A stretch of DNA of 64,000 nt from Psychrobacter okhotskensis. Lineage in GTDB: Bacteria; Pseudomonadota; Gammaproteobacteria; Pseudomonadales; Moraxellaceae. The translations under genes were made by a program, and so were the position numbers. Below, piece after piece: positions 11,201 to 18,738 of the stretch (position 1 is the first letter of the stretch; each line of letters starts with the position of its first letter). The notes below the pieces were generated by a model, which made no database searches, was not told the origin of the DNA, and saw nothing but the letters and a program-made list of their open reading frames with translations. Location of the stretch: positions 124,001 to 188,000 of the forward strand of contig NZ_JABRVQ010000001.1 in NCBI RefSeq assembly GCF_013248965.1. Direction: 5' to 3'.

Positions 11201-12279
11201 ACGATAGTAGTCTGACGGATCTTGATATCATGCAGTATATTTTTAATGCAGGCTTGAGTACCAGTAAGCAATTAACGCAAATCTCAGGGCGCGGCGTTGG
11301 CATGGATGTCGTTATCAGCGAGATTCGTCAGTTAGGTGGCGTAGTATCTGTAGTCTCTGAGCTTGGTCAAGGATCGCGCTTTACCATGCGTTTACCACTC
11401 ACAGTAGCAGTGTCGGATGCCCTAGTAGTGCGGGCAGCAGATCGCTACTATGCCATACCATTGGTTCAGATTGAGCGTGTGGTACGTATTAACCCAGAAA
11501 AGCTTTATGACTACTATCAGTCAAATGATGCGACCCTCAACTTTGAAGACAATGATTATCGCGTGCGTTATTTAAATGAGATTTTATCAGGCAATAAACT
11601 CAATGAATTGGTGGTCAATACCAATACAAGCTTGCCGGTGATTATCATTAAAAACCGTACTGGACAGAATATTGCCCTGCAGGTCGATCAGATAGCTGGC
11701 TCGCGTATCGAAGTCGTGGTAAAACCGTTAGGGCAACAATTCTCCAACCTATCAGGTATTTCCGCTGCTACCATCATGGGTGATGGCTCGGTCATGCTTA
11801 TCTTAGATTTGATTGCCTTGATGCGTAATGCGCCAGTGCTCAAAGAAGTTGCCTCGTCTACTGGCTCTAAGCACAGACGTTTGGAGTCTCAGTCAACAGT
11901 GATGGTCGTCGATGACTCGGTCACGGTACGTAAAGTCACGTCGCGCTTCTTAGAGCGTCAAGGCTACAAAGTTGCCGTTGCCAAAGACGGTGTCGATGCG
12001 ATTGAGATACTACAAGAAACGATACCGGATCTCATCCTCTTGGACATTGAGATGCCGCGCATGGATGGCTTCGAAGTGGCCATTCAAATACGTCATAATA
12101 AACGCTTGCAGCATATCCCAATTATCATGATTACCTCACGTACTGGTGAAAAGCATCGCGAGCGTGCTCTGGAAATTGGGGTGAACGATTATATGGGTAA
12201 ACCCTTCCAAGAAAACGAGCTACTCAATAAAATCCAAACGCTATTGGGTGAAGAGGTCAGCTTGACTCATGAAGGATAA
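5257..12279 (+). CDS. pilL: Hybrid chemotaxis histidine kinase PilL/ChpA
   Basis: Very large CheA-type kinase (2340 residues), the hub of the Pil-Chp pathway. Five histidine phosphotransfer domains are visible with phospho-His at about residues 698, 918, 1115, 1415 and 1592. Domains 1, 2, 4 and 5 carry H-T-[IL]-K-G; domain 3 reads HTLRAASG, with Lys-Gly changed. A further Hpt-like helix bundle may lie near residue 46. The core follows: dimerisation region, ATPase N-box at Asn1919 (NAVDHGIE) and G-box at Asp1959 (DDGRGID), a CheW domain (about 2045-2190), and a C-terminal receiver with Asp2219 and phospho-acceptor Asp2263. The ATG at 5257 follows TTAGGAT. Its end overlaps the next gene by 11 bases. 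Confidence 0.95.
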   Translation: MKNQPNDMVTLEWLLPLFNQQLSQVSDGWQLGADSTNYEQMVQHYHQVGGALTMVNLPLLADLATKLSLLAGAGRQEDFTTDDCRNGRFSHRLLQRELTQYMRTGSHHTALINRAAADLTQSLSRRGIATDLFSQPSSTTKNTPHEHLINSDFSAENVIDDIELIVPNPAADAHLDIQQYQQLLLVWRQQVQALLAANSNQPSILALLQKVSEYLWQSTKEGDVQRLWYLTELWLHDLAHNKTPLPEHYAPLLAQLEQVIESGSHQTKLASSVIKDLIASIYIELSGLAQSSEHTQSILNNLPQSETVASRFLPRILSELETLIFSLDQPQTLLNPLQRINSQLEARGWTLYASQVAFILADIERALSSETGFAQEQWQIERQLQELYSAIYNTEQTISTKIGDAADFTLRSDSADSRLGASTDSSAATKDLRELRIAVEDIKQRFNAYIQRQDTSLLPETAELTDIGHTFDEMGLPSVREATDAIANLFVQLTTHDVNVLSWNVTQALAEGLTSIELLLDYLAQQVFDQPLLALANQHIDNATILLNDYIQAPESVEHSFLSQKPVATDVLRYDDSGEIAPVTEHAVNDQASDIQASNTPNLDTASVDDETVLEDESDDLITNSAVVGNFNTASDSEDLLRAREQVKPDTFDIDEDIRDIFIEEVTEVVEDLEDFLPIWQQDSQDLTPLTEVRRGFHTLKGSGRMVGAFSISEMAWAIEDLLNRLLDKTLPVTDDVVALVTESTKRLSVLVTDFTAQQPPSFDPAVTILQSHNLMTGQPVNSGLETSIAAPSGIVFSEDYSILDETLDLGEPMSIADSTELADAADTINDSQTVQKEAGDRNPIDSLSGLALPAVLVPFMQETEQLPTDANDADPDIKEIFIEEANEVLADIVPLYEHWQLSPTDLSDLADIRRGFHTLKGSGRMVGANYSGELAWSIENMLNRILDKSIVASADIRQLIADVLGAYPAMLTAFENNNSQGYPALVPLWITCANAFSKQLGDEFSYVELYKQALSSTEQYSAVQPDDTIDRIHDDSSNDDIEDMDSMLQTIHSVNAMMAEAPVILTHQNAEEKAFFEIFIDEAEALLQDINTFVDDHQGQPHIAVSDDIVRAFHTLRAASGSSALAAISEVSAMIEQSLELLQQQDASMNAQHLEALAQSVTLMDGYLNNYKQNAQQQTISTEESQSQQDIASLQAMLGEQYAIGDHSEITNNKPTIDQLLDENIDELLDAEWQLNEALSHSDSEQVQTYIEQQLAQINYLSSKALEFPKFSAILGALAAAYTYLNDHPETAADAAIQTTLLAGHAQLVGLFDALAGSTSLKVDEQVLEGLQRIANGTASSDEAIDEYNDDLPSVQSVSAPELQLESIDTDIELLEIFLEEAQELDDALAESFNKWRADISNINTLKVLQRHLHTIKGGARMAGIRSIGDLTHEAESIYEAFVEHRREPTTQWLEIMQIVQDTLSLQVMHMVKHQQSFFAPELIEQLQQFEKAQALPDNVNLIVPVPKNHADAEPQVFANDATDSNVKTTEVLTLDRMIKQSWANGLPDPDILEVFLEEAAALTNNNQYLQLFLDNVSDTVALQALQRDLHTLKGGARMVAANGIADLSHEMEAVYEDLASRRRPATKKVQELLVACHDWLADALFILKERVNPPTPGLLIEALQVFSKNPDSLKQIPDESLQGQRKAILTAKEKQNSDGRVKDISKMPSMVGKFTGQEQSVSSNEMIRISGGLIEHMINLSGESAINRARIDMGMSSLTNSLEEMGITVQRLADQLRRMEIELEAQILSQIDDELISHEGFDPLEMDQYSSLNQLSKSLTESASDLVDINHTLLEKTRDSESLLLQLSRTQTELQDGLMNSRMVPFTRLTPRLERTVRQTANELNKSVDLTIINADDEMDRTILERITSPLEHMLRNAVDHGIEDSASRLKASKARSGNITLEVLREGSEIVINLSDDGRGIDVEAVRSKAIAQGLIDADDSSLTDLDIMQYIFNAGLSTSKQLTQISGRGVGMDVVISEIRQLGGVVSVVSELGQGSRFTMRLPLTVAVSDALVVRAADRYYAIPLVQIERVVRINPEKLYDYYQSNDATLNFEDNDYRVRYLNEILSGNKLNELVVNTNTSLPVIIIKNRTGQNIALQVDQIAGSRIEVVVKPLGQQFSNLSGISAATIMGDGSVMLILDLIALMRNAPVLKEVASSTGSKHRRLESQSTVMVVDDSVTVRKVTSRFLERQGYKVAVAKDGVDAIEILQETIPDLILLDIEMPRMDGFEVAIQIRHNKRLQHIPIIMITSRTGEKHRERALEIGVNDYMGKPFQENELLNKIQTLLGEEVSLTHEG

Positions 12280-13270
12280 TGTACCTGCTCTATTAGCGCT
12301 CAAAGAAAAAAACCAAAATGATATCAAGGTGCTGGTGGTCGCAGAAGACCATCACCAGCGCATGGCCTTTTCGGATACCGTACGCAGTTGTGGTTTTATC
12401 TTGGTTGATTGTGTGACACGGGCGCAGCTGAATACCAAGTTTGAACTTTATGAAGCACCTATTGATATCTGGCTAATAGACAGTGATTATGATGACGGCG
12501 TTGCCACGGCTACTACTGTGTCTCAATCGATTGGAGTGTTGGTGGGTTTTAGTCAAGCGCCTTATCTAAATGAGGCGCAGCAGTATGCTAAATGGCAACG
12601 TAAACTAAAGCGTAAACTTGCGCAGATGTTGTCTCTACCAGCATTGGTGGATACCCAAGCTTACCAGAGTGATACCAGCGATTGGCGTTACGTGGTGTTC
12701 TTGGGGGCGTCTATGGGTGGCCCTAGCGCTGTCAAAGAATTCTTAGATAATTTGTCACCCACGCTACCCATTTGTATCTTATTGGCGCATCATTTCAATC
12801 AGACCATGATTGGTACGCTGCCACGTATACTTAATCGCCATAATGAATGGCGCTGTCAGGTGATTACCTCATCACAACGTTTGCAGTCAGGTCAGTGTTT
12901 AATTGCTCCTATTGACAAGCAAATTGTCTGCGATTCGACTGGTCGGATTATATTGCTTGATAAAGCATGGGATGGTGATTATAAGCCTGCTATCGGTCAA
13001 ATCCTAAAAAACACCAGCGATGTATATGGTAGTGAGCTGATTAACATTATTTTTTCAGGTATGGGCAACGATGGGGCTCAGCATCTGGACTTAATTCAAG
13101 ACAATGACAGTCAGTTATGGGCACAAGATCCAAAGGTAAGTGCTTGTCCCAGCCAACCACAGGCAATTATTGATTCTGGATACTGCGATTTTATTGGTAG
13201 CCCAGTGGCTTTAGCACAAAAACTTACCGACTATATTGGTGAAAGAGTGGCGGTTGCCTCTTCGTATTAA
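12269..13270 (+). CDS. chpB: CheB-type protein-glutamate methylesterase ChpB
   Basis: Receptor methylesterase expected to reverse PilK methylation of PilJ. Residues 1-130 resemble a degenerate receiver domain without the usual DD and phospho-Asp pattern. The catalytic CheB domain runs from about 141 to 325. It contains FLGASMGGP with nucleophile Ser148, the LLAHH segment with catalytic His174 or 175, and SGMGNDG with Asp268. The start overlaps pilL by 11 bases, which suggests translational coupling. The symbol follows the Pseudomonas name for this position in the cluster. Confidence 0.85.
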   Translation: MKDNVPALLALKEKNQNDIKVLVVAEDHHQRMAFSDTVRSCGFILVDCVTRAQLNTKFELYEAPIDIWLIDSDYDDGVATATTVSQSIGVLVGFSQAPYLNEAQQYAKWQRKLKRKLAQMLSLPALVDTQAYQSDTSDWRYVVFLGASMGGPSAVKEFLDNLSPTLPICILLAHHFNQTMIGTLPRILNRHNEWRCQVITSSQRLQSGQCLIAPIDKQIVCDSTGRIILLDKAWDGDYKPAIGQILKNTSDVYGSELINIIFSGMGNDGAQHLDLIQDNDSQLWAQDPKVSACPSQPQAIIDSGYCDFIGSPVALAQKLTDYIGERVAVASSY

Positions 13271-13287
13271 TCTATTGTGAGCGACTT

Positions 13288-13869
13288 ATGAAAGAAATTC
13301 TAAAGCATTCGTTTGAAGCAGTAAGTTTGCTGACCACGAACAACGGTATGCTCGATGTCACTATCGTCCCAGCATTCAATCAGCCTGATTGGATCATTCC
13401 GAGCAGTTTGATTTTGAGTGTGGATGCTCTTGATGAGCATATCTGGACTTATCTGTGGCAACAACAAGAAGTGGTTGTATTCCACTTATTATCTAGCGAG
13501 CAGGTGCCAGATAAGATCATCGTATTAGAGGGCAATACGGCAGCCCATCGCATGGCGTTACAGACAGCTGGTGAACTGCGCCAACGACAGGTGCGTATCT
13601 CTGAGGTTAAGGATGGTGAGCTTCCAGAGCAGTATCACGCTGATAATATAAGCCATAACGATGCTAAAAAAGCGAAAAATAGCGATAATAAGACTGTTGA
13701 AGCGACTGGTGAAAACCCTACCGTTGGCGAAATTGACTATGTCAAAGAGCGCTTTCAAGAAAACGTTGTACAATCCTACTTGTTTCAAACCGTAATTATC
13801 GATAGTATTCCTTACTTGGTGCCCGATTTGGATAAAATTGCGCATCAATTGGTTGATTTAGACAGCTAG
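13288..13869 (+). CDS. ChpC-like accessory chemosensory protein
   Basis: Protein of 193 residues encoded 17 bases after chpB and apparently in the same operon. It is soluble with no signal peptide. Its position matches that of ChpC, a CheW-like protein in Pseudomonas. A weak CheW-like beta pattern is visible (VVVFHLLSSEQVPDKIIVLEG, then residues IDSIPYLVPDLDKIAHQL at the end), split by a charged, low-complexity insert at about residues 110-150. The CheW assignment is inference from position and pattern, not from a clear motif. It may have no scaffold function. Confidence 0.55.
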   Translation: MKEILKHSFEAVSLLTTNNGMLDVTIVPAFNQPDWIIPSSLILSVDALDEHIWTYLWQQQEVVVFHLLSSEQVPDKIIVLEGNTAAHRMALQTAGELRQRQVRISEVKDGELPEQYHADNISHNDAKKAKNSDNKTVEATGENPTVGEIDYVKERFQENVVQSYLFQTVIIDSIPYLVPDLDKIAHQLVDLDS

Positions 13870-14002
13870 CTTGTTTAGTAAGAGGGCTGATAGTGAATAA
13901 CGATTCATTATAAACCTAGTTATGACTAACCCAGCCGCGATGGTCATGCCGTTAGCTGCTGTCTTTATCTATAAATGTTGGTCAGAGGTAGTAGGGCAGC
14001 TT

Positions 14003-14530
14003 ATGAATAATATCAATGCGAGTGTTTCCAAGTGGTCAGTCGCTAGCCGCTTATTTCACTGGATCAGTGCGGTTTTATTACTGGTAACGTGGATCATGAT
14101 CCTGTTATACCAAAATCTTGATAGCAATCTCTATATTGGTTTGCATAAGGCGTTTGGCATAAGCTTGTTATGTTGGATGATAGCGCGGGTTATTAATCGC
14201 GTCTTTACCAAAGCACCACCAGCATTACCAATGCCAAAATGGCAGCTATTGATGTCAAAGCTGTCGCACTTTGTGCTCTATGCTTTGTTAATTGCGATGC
14301 CACTAGCTGGCTTGCTGATGTCCGTCTATGGTGGTCGACCAGTAGACATATTTGGCTTGTTTCAGATTCCTATCTTTGTCACGCCAGATAGGGGTTTAGC
14401 GCGTTTTTATAATGACTTACATACCGATATTATTTGGCCCATGATTATTGCTTTTACTGTGCTACATATTGGCGCGGCTTTGTATCATCAATTTGTCAAA
14501 AAAGACAGTCTGATGGCTCGTATAAAATGA
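14003..14530 (+). CDS. Cytochrome b561 family protein
   Basis: Inner-membrane di-haem b cytochrome of about 175 residues with four membrane helices. Histidines sit in the expected helix positions: RLFHW in helix 1, GLHKAFG in helix 2, LSHFVLY in helix 3 and LHIGAALYH in helix 4. Such proteins pass electrons between quinol and acceptors such as superoxide. The start at 14003 has GTAGGG 6-10 bases upstream. The frame is open back to an ATG at 13922, but the extra 27 residues are poorly conserved-looking and lack a ribosome site. A shared terminator separates it from minE. Confidence 0.85.
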   Translation: MNNINASVSKWSVASRLFHWISAVLLLVTWIMILLYQNLDSNLYIGLHKAFGISLLCWMIARVINRVFTKAPPALPMPKWQLLMSKLSHFVLYALLIAMPLAGLLMSVYGGRPVDIFGLFQIPIFVTPDRGLARFYNDLHTDIIWPMIIAFTVLHIGAALYHQFVKKDSLMARIK

Positions 14531-14558
14531 CTAATAATTCAGCAAAATATATACCCAC

Positions 14559-14593
14559 AAAAAAGCCCTCAGTACGATACTGAGGGCTTTTTA
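14559..14593. terminator. Bidirectional terminator between cytochrome b561 and minE
   Basis: A perfect palindrome, AAAAAGCCCTCAGTA, three-base loop, TACTGAGGGCTTTTT, gives an intrinsic terminator in both directions for the two convergent genes. Confidence 0.9.
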
Positions 14594-14653
14594 GATGAAG
14601 TGTTTTTAAATTAGAGCTTAATGCGGGCGCTTTTCCATATGCTTTTGGGCAGA

Positions 14654-14947
14654 TTACTTCTTATGCTCAGGCAAATTGATATTCATCTCTAGCACATCTA
14701 AGCTGTCTTCAGAACGATGATTGATGTTCACATCATCAATTTGCACGCCATTGACGTACTTATTCACCACTTCTAATATTTCACGTTTCATTTTTTCGAT
14801 ACGATCCGCCGTTAAGCGGTTGTTTAAGCGATTTTCACTCGCAACGATAACCTTGAGACGCTCAGTGGCTAGGTTGGCGCTACCGACAGTGTTGCCATCA
14901 TCAGTACCGAACAAACTACTCCAAAATCCTTTTTTCTTACTCATCAT
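14654..14947 (-). CDS. minE: Cell division topological specificity factor MinE
   Basis: MinE of 97 residues, which stimulates MinD ATPase at the membrane and confines division inhibition to the poles. The N-terminal membrane-targeting and anti-MinCD segment (residues 1-35) includes the conserved [12 protein letters not shown] stretch. The C-terminal topological domain contains [13 protein letters not shown] and ends with LEMNINLPE. Its ATG shares bases with the minD stop, so the two are translationally coupled. Confidence 0.95.
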   Translation of the reverse strand: MMSKKKGFWSSLFGTDDGNTVGSANLATERLKVIVASENRLNNRLTADRIEKMKREILEVVNKYVNGVQIDDVNINHRSEDSLDVLEMNINLPEHKK

Positions 14948-15759
14948 TAACCCCCAAACCAGCGCTGTAATAGACTCTTTTTCTTCACATCAATATGACG
15001 TAACGGACGCTCTTCGCCTAAGAAACGGGCGACAATGTCATCATAACATTGACCAGCGATAGAATCGGTATAATGGATCACCGGCTCACCGTGGTTAGAT
15101 GCTTCAAGCACTGAATGGCTTTCAGGAATAACGCCAAGTAGGGGTACTTTTAAGATATCGTTAGAGATGGTATCGATGTCCATCATCTCATTCGCTGCTG
15201 CACGTTCGGCATTATAGCGAGTGATAACCAAATGCTCACGGATAGAGCCTTGGTTCTCTTCGATTTTTTTGGTGCGGCTTTGTAAAATACCGATGATACG
15301 ATCCGAGTCACGTACTGAGGAGATCTCAGGGTTGGTCACGATGATCGCTTCATCAGCATGATACATCGCTAACTGAGCACCGCGCTCGATGCCAGCAGGC
15401 GAATCACAAATGATATAGTCGAACTGCTTAGACAGCTCAGCCATTACTTCGGACACCCCTTCGTCGGTCAGTGCATCTTTATCACGCGTCTGACTGGCAG
15501 GCAGGATATATAAGTTTTCAAGCTGCTTATCTTTGACCAGTGCTTGTGATAAGCGAGCGTTACCGCTGATGACGTCTACAAAGTCATAAACAATTCGATT
15601 TTCACAGCCCATGATCAAGTCTAGGTTACGTAGACCTACATCAAAATCGATAACAACCGTCTTATAGCCACGCAACGCCAAACCGGCAGCAAAAGAGGCA
15701 CTCGTGGTGGTTTTGCCCACACCGCCTTTACCTGAAGTGATTACAACAATCTTCGCCAC
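14947..15759 (-). CDS. minD: Septum site-determining ATPase MinD
   Basis: Membrane-associated ParA-type ATPase of 270 residues that recruits MinC and oscillates with MinE. The deviant Walker A motif [10 protein letters not shown] is at residues 9-18, followed by [12 protein letters not shown] and CDSPAGIE (Walker B region). The C-terminal amphipathic membrane anchor [12 protein letters not shown] is intact. The start is GTG at 15759, nine bases after AGGAG. Overlap with minE at the 3' end indicates a minDE operon. Unlike the usual order, minC is not directly upstream but 443 bases away. Confidence 0.95.
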   Translation of the reverse strand: MAKIVVITSGKGGVGKTTTSASFAAGLALRGYKTVVIDFDVGLRNLDLIMGCENRIVYDFVDVISGNARLSQALVKDKQLENLYILPASQTRDKDALTDEGVSEVMAELSKQFDYIICDSPAGIERGAQLAMYHADEAIIVTNPEISSVRDSDRIIGILQSRTKKIEENQGSIREHLVITRYNAERAAANEMMDIDTISNDILKVPLLGVIPESHSVLEASNHGEPVIHYTDSIAGQCYDDIVARFLGEERPLRHIDVKKKSLLQRWFGG

Positions 15760-16202
15760 AATGGCACACTCCTATGAATCAATGGGATATCTATTAAATA
15801 AAATAGCGCATTTGCTTATGCTTTGCATACTTATTATTCACATGCAATATATGTGCTACCTGCGAGCGTAAGCCTAGCATATATAAACAAAAATTTATAG
15901 CAAGTCTGCACTAAAGCTCAAAAACAGCCAATATCTGTGTTAAGTACTGCTGCTACTGGCTGTCAGCGCTCGCAAACATAGTAAATAGTGGCAGAGACAG
16001 CAGATTAGCATAGGGCAGTTTTGTTAAATAAACTTACTACAATATTAAACGAGTCGCCTAGCCCTAAACGCATTATGACTATCAAGTAGTGACCATCTAA
16101 GTATTGACTATCTATAGTTATTACAGAAGGTAGCTAATATAGATAGCCACTACAGAGATTTTCTTGGGCATTCATACATAGCAGCAATATACCACTAGGC
16201 GT
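15760..16202. other. minC-minD gap, no gene seen
   Basis: No coding frame or RNA gene is apparent in these 443 AT-rich bases. A 7-bp stem with a long loop, ACAGCCA (15924-15930) and TGGCTGT (15957-15963), is followed on the reverse strand by TTTTT and could end the minC transcript. The promoter for minDE should then lie between 15760 and about 15920; that part includes TATATATGCT-like stretches but no clear -35/-10 pair that I would defend. Confidence 0.5.
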
Positions 16203-17045
16203 CTAAGCCTCATCCATCACGGTAAAGACCAAGCCTTGACCCTCTATAAAGCGTACTTGTACGGGCTTGTCGATCACGTGTTCGGGTAAGTTGTCTCGTA
16301 GGCAGTAAGTGCCGGCGACCGATACCAAGGAGGGGTTAAAGACCTGACAAAAAATACGAGCATCTTTATCACCCGTGGCTCCTGCGACCAAACGGCCTTG
16401 GGCGCGGCCATAAACATGCAAGCTGTTGTCGGTAATGGCTTCAGCGCCACTATTGACACTGTTGGTCAAAATCAAATCCCCACCGACGTGGTTAAGGCTT
16501 TGTCCTGAGCGCAGCATTTGATCATAGATGAGGCTAGTAATATGCTCAGCGCTGACTAAAGTCTCTGCTGGAATATTAGAGAGAGTCGTCTCGGTCGCTG
16601 TCTCAAGTGCGGGTTCAGACGCTGCGGCTACGTCATTCGTGCTGGTTGACTCTGTACTTTTGGCTTCTGATGCTTTACTGACCTGAGCAGTGGCTTTTTT
16701 GCTGGGTAAAATACGCTCGATACGTTTGCCATCAGCAGGGAAGATTGCCAATCGTTGTTCTCGCGCTTGGGCATCTAATACACCTGTTACGACACCGATA
16801 GGTTGTACGCCCCATGACCATAATAGCTCTACCAATGCTGACAGGTCTTGTTCGATCTCGCTATCGATAAGGATAGGGATATTGCTGGATTTGTTGCTGA
16901 GCGTTTCGGCAAGCTGAGATTCGATAGCGCTCAAATCATTGGTACTGAACTGCAAACGCGAAAAGGTGAGCATCTTGCCATAAAAGGCGAGAGCAGGGAT
17001 GCTACTCGGGGCTTGTGCGCTGCTGTCGTTGTCTGAAACCGTCAT
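16203..17045 (-). CDS. minC: Septum site-determining protein MinC
   Basis: FtsZ polymerisation inhibitor of 280 residues. The N-terminal MinC_N domain (about residues 10-110) is joined by an Ala/Thr/Ser/Glu-rich linker (about 115-165) to the C-terminal beta-helix that binds MinD, seen from the Gly-rich strands GGDLILTNSVNSGAEAI, LHVYGRAQGRLVAGATGD and ARIFCQVFNPSLVSVAGTY. The start at 17045 is preferred because GAGGATC lies 6 bases upstream; an in-frame TTG at 17060 coincides with that ribosome site and is rejected. It is separated from minD by 443 bases. Confidence 0.92.
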   Translation of the reverse strand: MTVSDNDSSAQAPSSIPALAFYGKMLTFSRLQFSTNDLSAIESQLAETLSNKSSNIPILIDSEIEQDLSALVELLWSWGVQPIGVVTGVLDAQAREQRLAIFPADGKRIERILPSKKATAQVSKASEAKSTESTSTNDVAAASEPALETATETTLSNIPAETLVSAEHITSLIYDQMLRSGQSLNHVGGDLILTNSVNSGAEAITDNSLHVYGRAQGRLVAGATGDKDARIFCQVFNPSLVSVAGTYCLRDNLPEHVIDKPVQVRFIEGQGLVFTVMDEA

Positions 17046-17172
17046 AAGATTGATCCTCAAAAAATGTCGTATTGCTGCATGCGTACTATATTTATTATTA
17101 TTTAGTGGTTATTTATTAGGTGCTGGTTATCTATCAGGTACTAGCTATTTGTCAGCTATTTTTAGCAAGATT

Positions 17173-18297
17173 TTATAAGTTAAGCATATCTTGATGCTTC
17201 CATTGCTGTACTTTTACCTGTGCCTCAAACTCTGTCAAACTGTCCTCAATGATACTCGAAATTAAAGTATCCAGCGCTGTGTTATTGGTATCGATTTGCG
17301 CCACGCCGCTGGCAATAGCGACCATCAATGCATCGAGGCGTTCTGCATCGAGTAGCCGCTCGTTTAGAGCAATGACTACGTTTTCACCGATATTGTGTCC
17401 GACATGCTGCAATTGTGACTCAATCAAGCCGCCGGCGATTGGTATCATGCGCAAGTAGCGACGCAACTCAGGCGTATTGGCCAAACCTTCCTTAATCGCT
17501 TCGCCCATCGCACCGGCTATCATATTGCTACCTCCCGGCGAGGCGGTCAGCGCTTGTAGTTTTGGCGCCAGTTCTGTGCGTAGTAGCGACAACAGGGCGG
17601 CTTCAATCTCATGGCGATTGCGCGCAATCGTTGATTCGATAAAGGACTTGTGCGTTTCAGGGTTGGTAAGTTGCTGACGAAAGTTGTCGATGGTCGTCAA
17701 AATTACCCTATCTGACAACTCTTCTAATAACAGCTCAATATAGAACTTGATACGAGCAATCCATGACTGCGGCAGTACTTGATAGCCAAGCTGATATAGC
17801 CGGCGGCCGATGACCACCACCCGAAATAACCGTAGCGCGCGTAGCTGTGGAAAACAGCCTAACACTTCATACCAATGGACAAAGGGAAAAAAGAACCAGC
17901 GATAATAAGCTTTTTGCTTAACGGCAATCGCCCAACGTACCAACAGTTCTACGATTAAAAATATGGTAAAAAAGCCACCCGCCGTACGCAATGGATCGTG
18001 CAAGGTGTTCTGATACCAGTTGAGCGCATCACTCAATGCCAGCCATCCTGCGACATTACTACTAAAACCACTCATCAAGATGGCATCGATACTGATCAAT
18101 AAAAGATCAATACTAATAGCAACAATCATCAAGATGTCATACGTCAGCTTAAAGCGACTTGGCTTGGGACGATTTGATCGTGGCGGCTGCTCGATCGAGG
18201 AATGAGTGCTCGGAGACTGACTGTTTGCTAAGTTCGATGACTCATTTGGCATTGCTGCTATCGGCGAGCTTTTAGTGGGAGAGGCGGGCACAGTCAT
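17173..18297 (-). CDS. Membrane protein with voltage-sensor-like helices, no pore
   Basis: Protein of 374 residues of uncertain function. A Ser/Pro/Asn-rich cytoplasmic N-terminus (about 50 residues) is followed by hydrophobic helices at about 53-75 and 100-125. A short segment with LRALRLFRVVVIGRRL then carries regularly spaced arginines reminiscent of the S4 helix of ion-transport proteins. No P-loop selectivity filter is visible. The last 200 residues are soluble and helical, with TIARNRHEIEAALLSLL and a Gly/Ala-rich region. It may be an ion-transporter-like signalling protein. No operon partner is evident. Confidence 0.55.
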   Translation of the reverse strand: MTVPASPTKSSPIAAMPNESSNLANSQSPSTHSSIEQPPRSNRPKPSRFKLTYDILMIVAISIDLLLISIDAILMSGFSSNVAGWLALSDALNWYQNTLHDPLRTAGGFFTIFLIVELLVRWAIAVKQKAYYRWFFFPFVHWYEVLGCFPQLRALRLFRVVVIGRRLYQLGYQVLPQSWIARIKFYIELLLEELSDRVILTTIDNFRQQLTNPETHKSFIESTIARNRHEIEAALLSLLRTELAPKLQALTASPGGSNMIAGAMGEAIKEGLANTPELRRYLRMIPIAGGLIESQLQHVGHNIGENVVIALNERLLDAERLDALMVAIASGVAQIDTNNTALDTLISSIIEDSLTEFEAQVKVQQWKHQDMLNL

Positions 18298-18738
18298 ACC
18301 TTATTAGTAAGAAATGGCATAAGAAATCATGTCATCAGTAGGCGCTGCTAGTGAGGACATGATTACTAAATAAGCGAGCGTTTTAATGACTATTCACATT
18401 ATCAATGAATGGCATCAAAAAACAACCCATCAACCATTATAATTTGGTATTTTATACAAATTGAGTAACCTTGATATTAGGGTGTGTTCTCAATCTGAAC
18501 CTTAAGCAGTAAATGCGCTAAAAATGGCTAAATATTTGCCAAACTTCGTCAAGTAGCTTGCTAATCTCTCGATATTATCCGTACTATTTTCTCTGTTCAG
18601 CTGCCATTTATCTTATTTTTATCACTATTTTCAAAATGAGGACACGCCACAGCCAGTCTTTAGTATTTAAATAGCAGCGTAAAAAGTATGGCACCATTGT
18701 GGTTTGAAGGTTTACTGAAAAAATAAGTTATCTTTAGC
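18298..18738. other. Gap holding a dispersed repeat copy
   Basis: The region between the two reverse-strand genes contains a degenerate copy of the TA-flanked inverted-repeat element (18478-18648, listed separately). I see no gene in the remainder. Confidence 0.6.
18478..18648 (+). repeat. MITE-like element, copy A (degenerate ends)
   Basis: Copy of a short inverted-repeat element about 171 bp long. The left end reads TTAGGGTGTGTTCTCAAT and the right end AAATGAGGACACGCC. The interior is clearly related to copy B at 42771-42933: both share ATGGCTAAAT-, GCCAAAC-TCGTCAA-TAGCT- and CTCGATATTATC-like blocks in the same order. No protein is encoded. Confidence 0.75.

Noticed and set aside
15924..15963. 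A small RNA gene between minC and minD
   Set aside because: Only a 7-bp stem with a long loop is visible; a weak minC terminator is the simpler reading.
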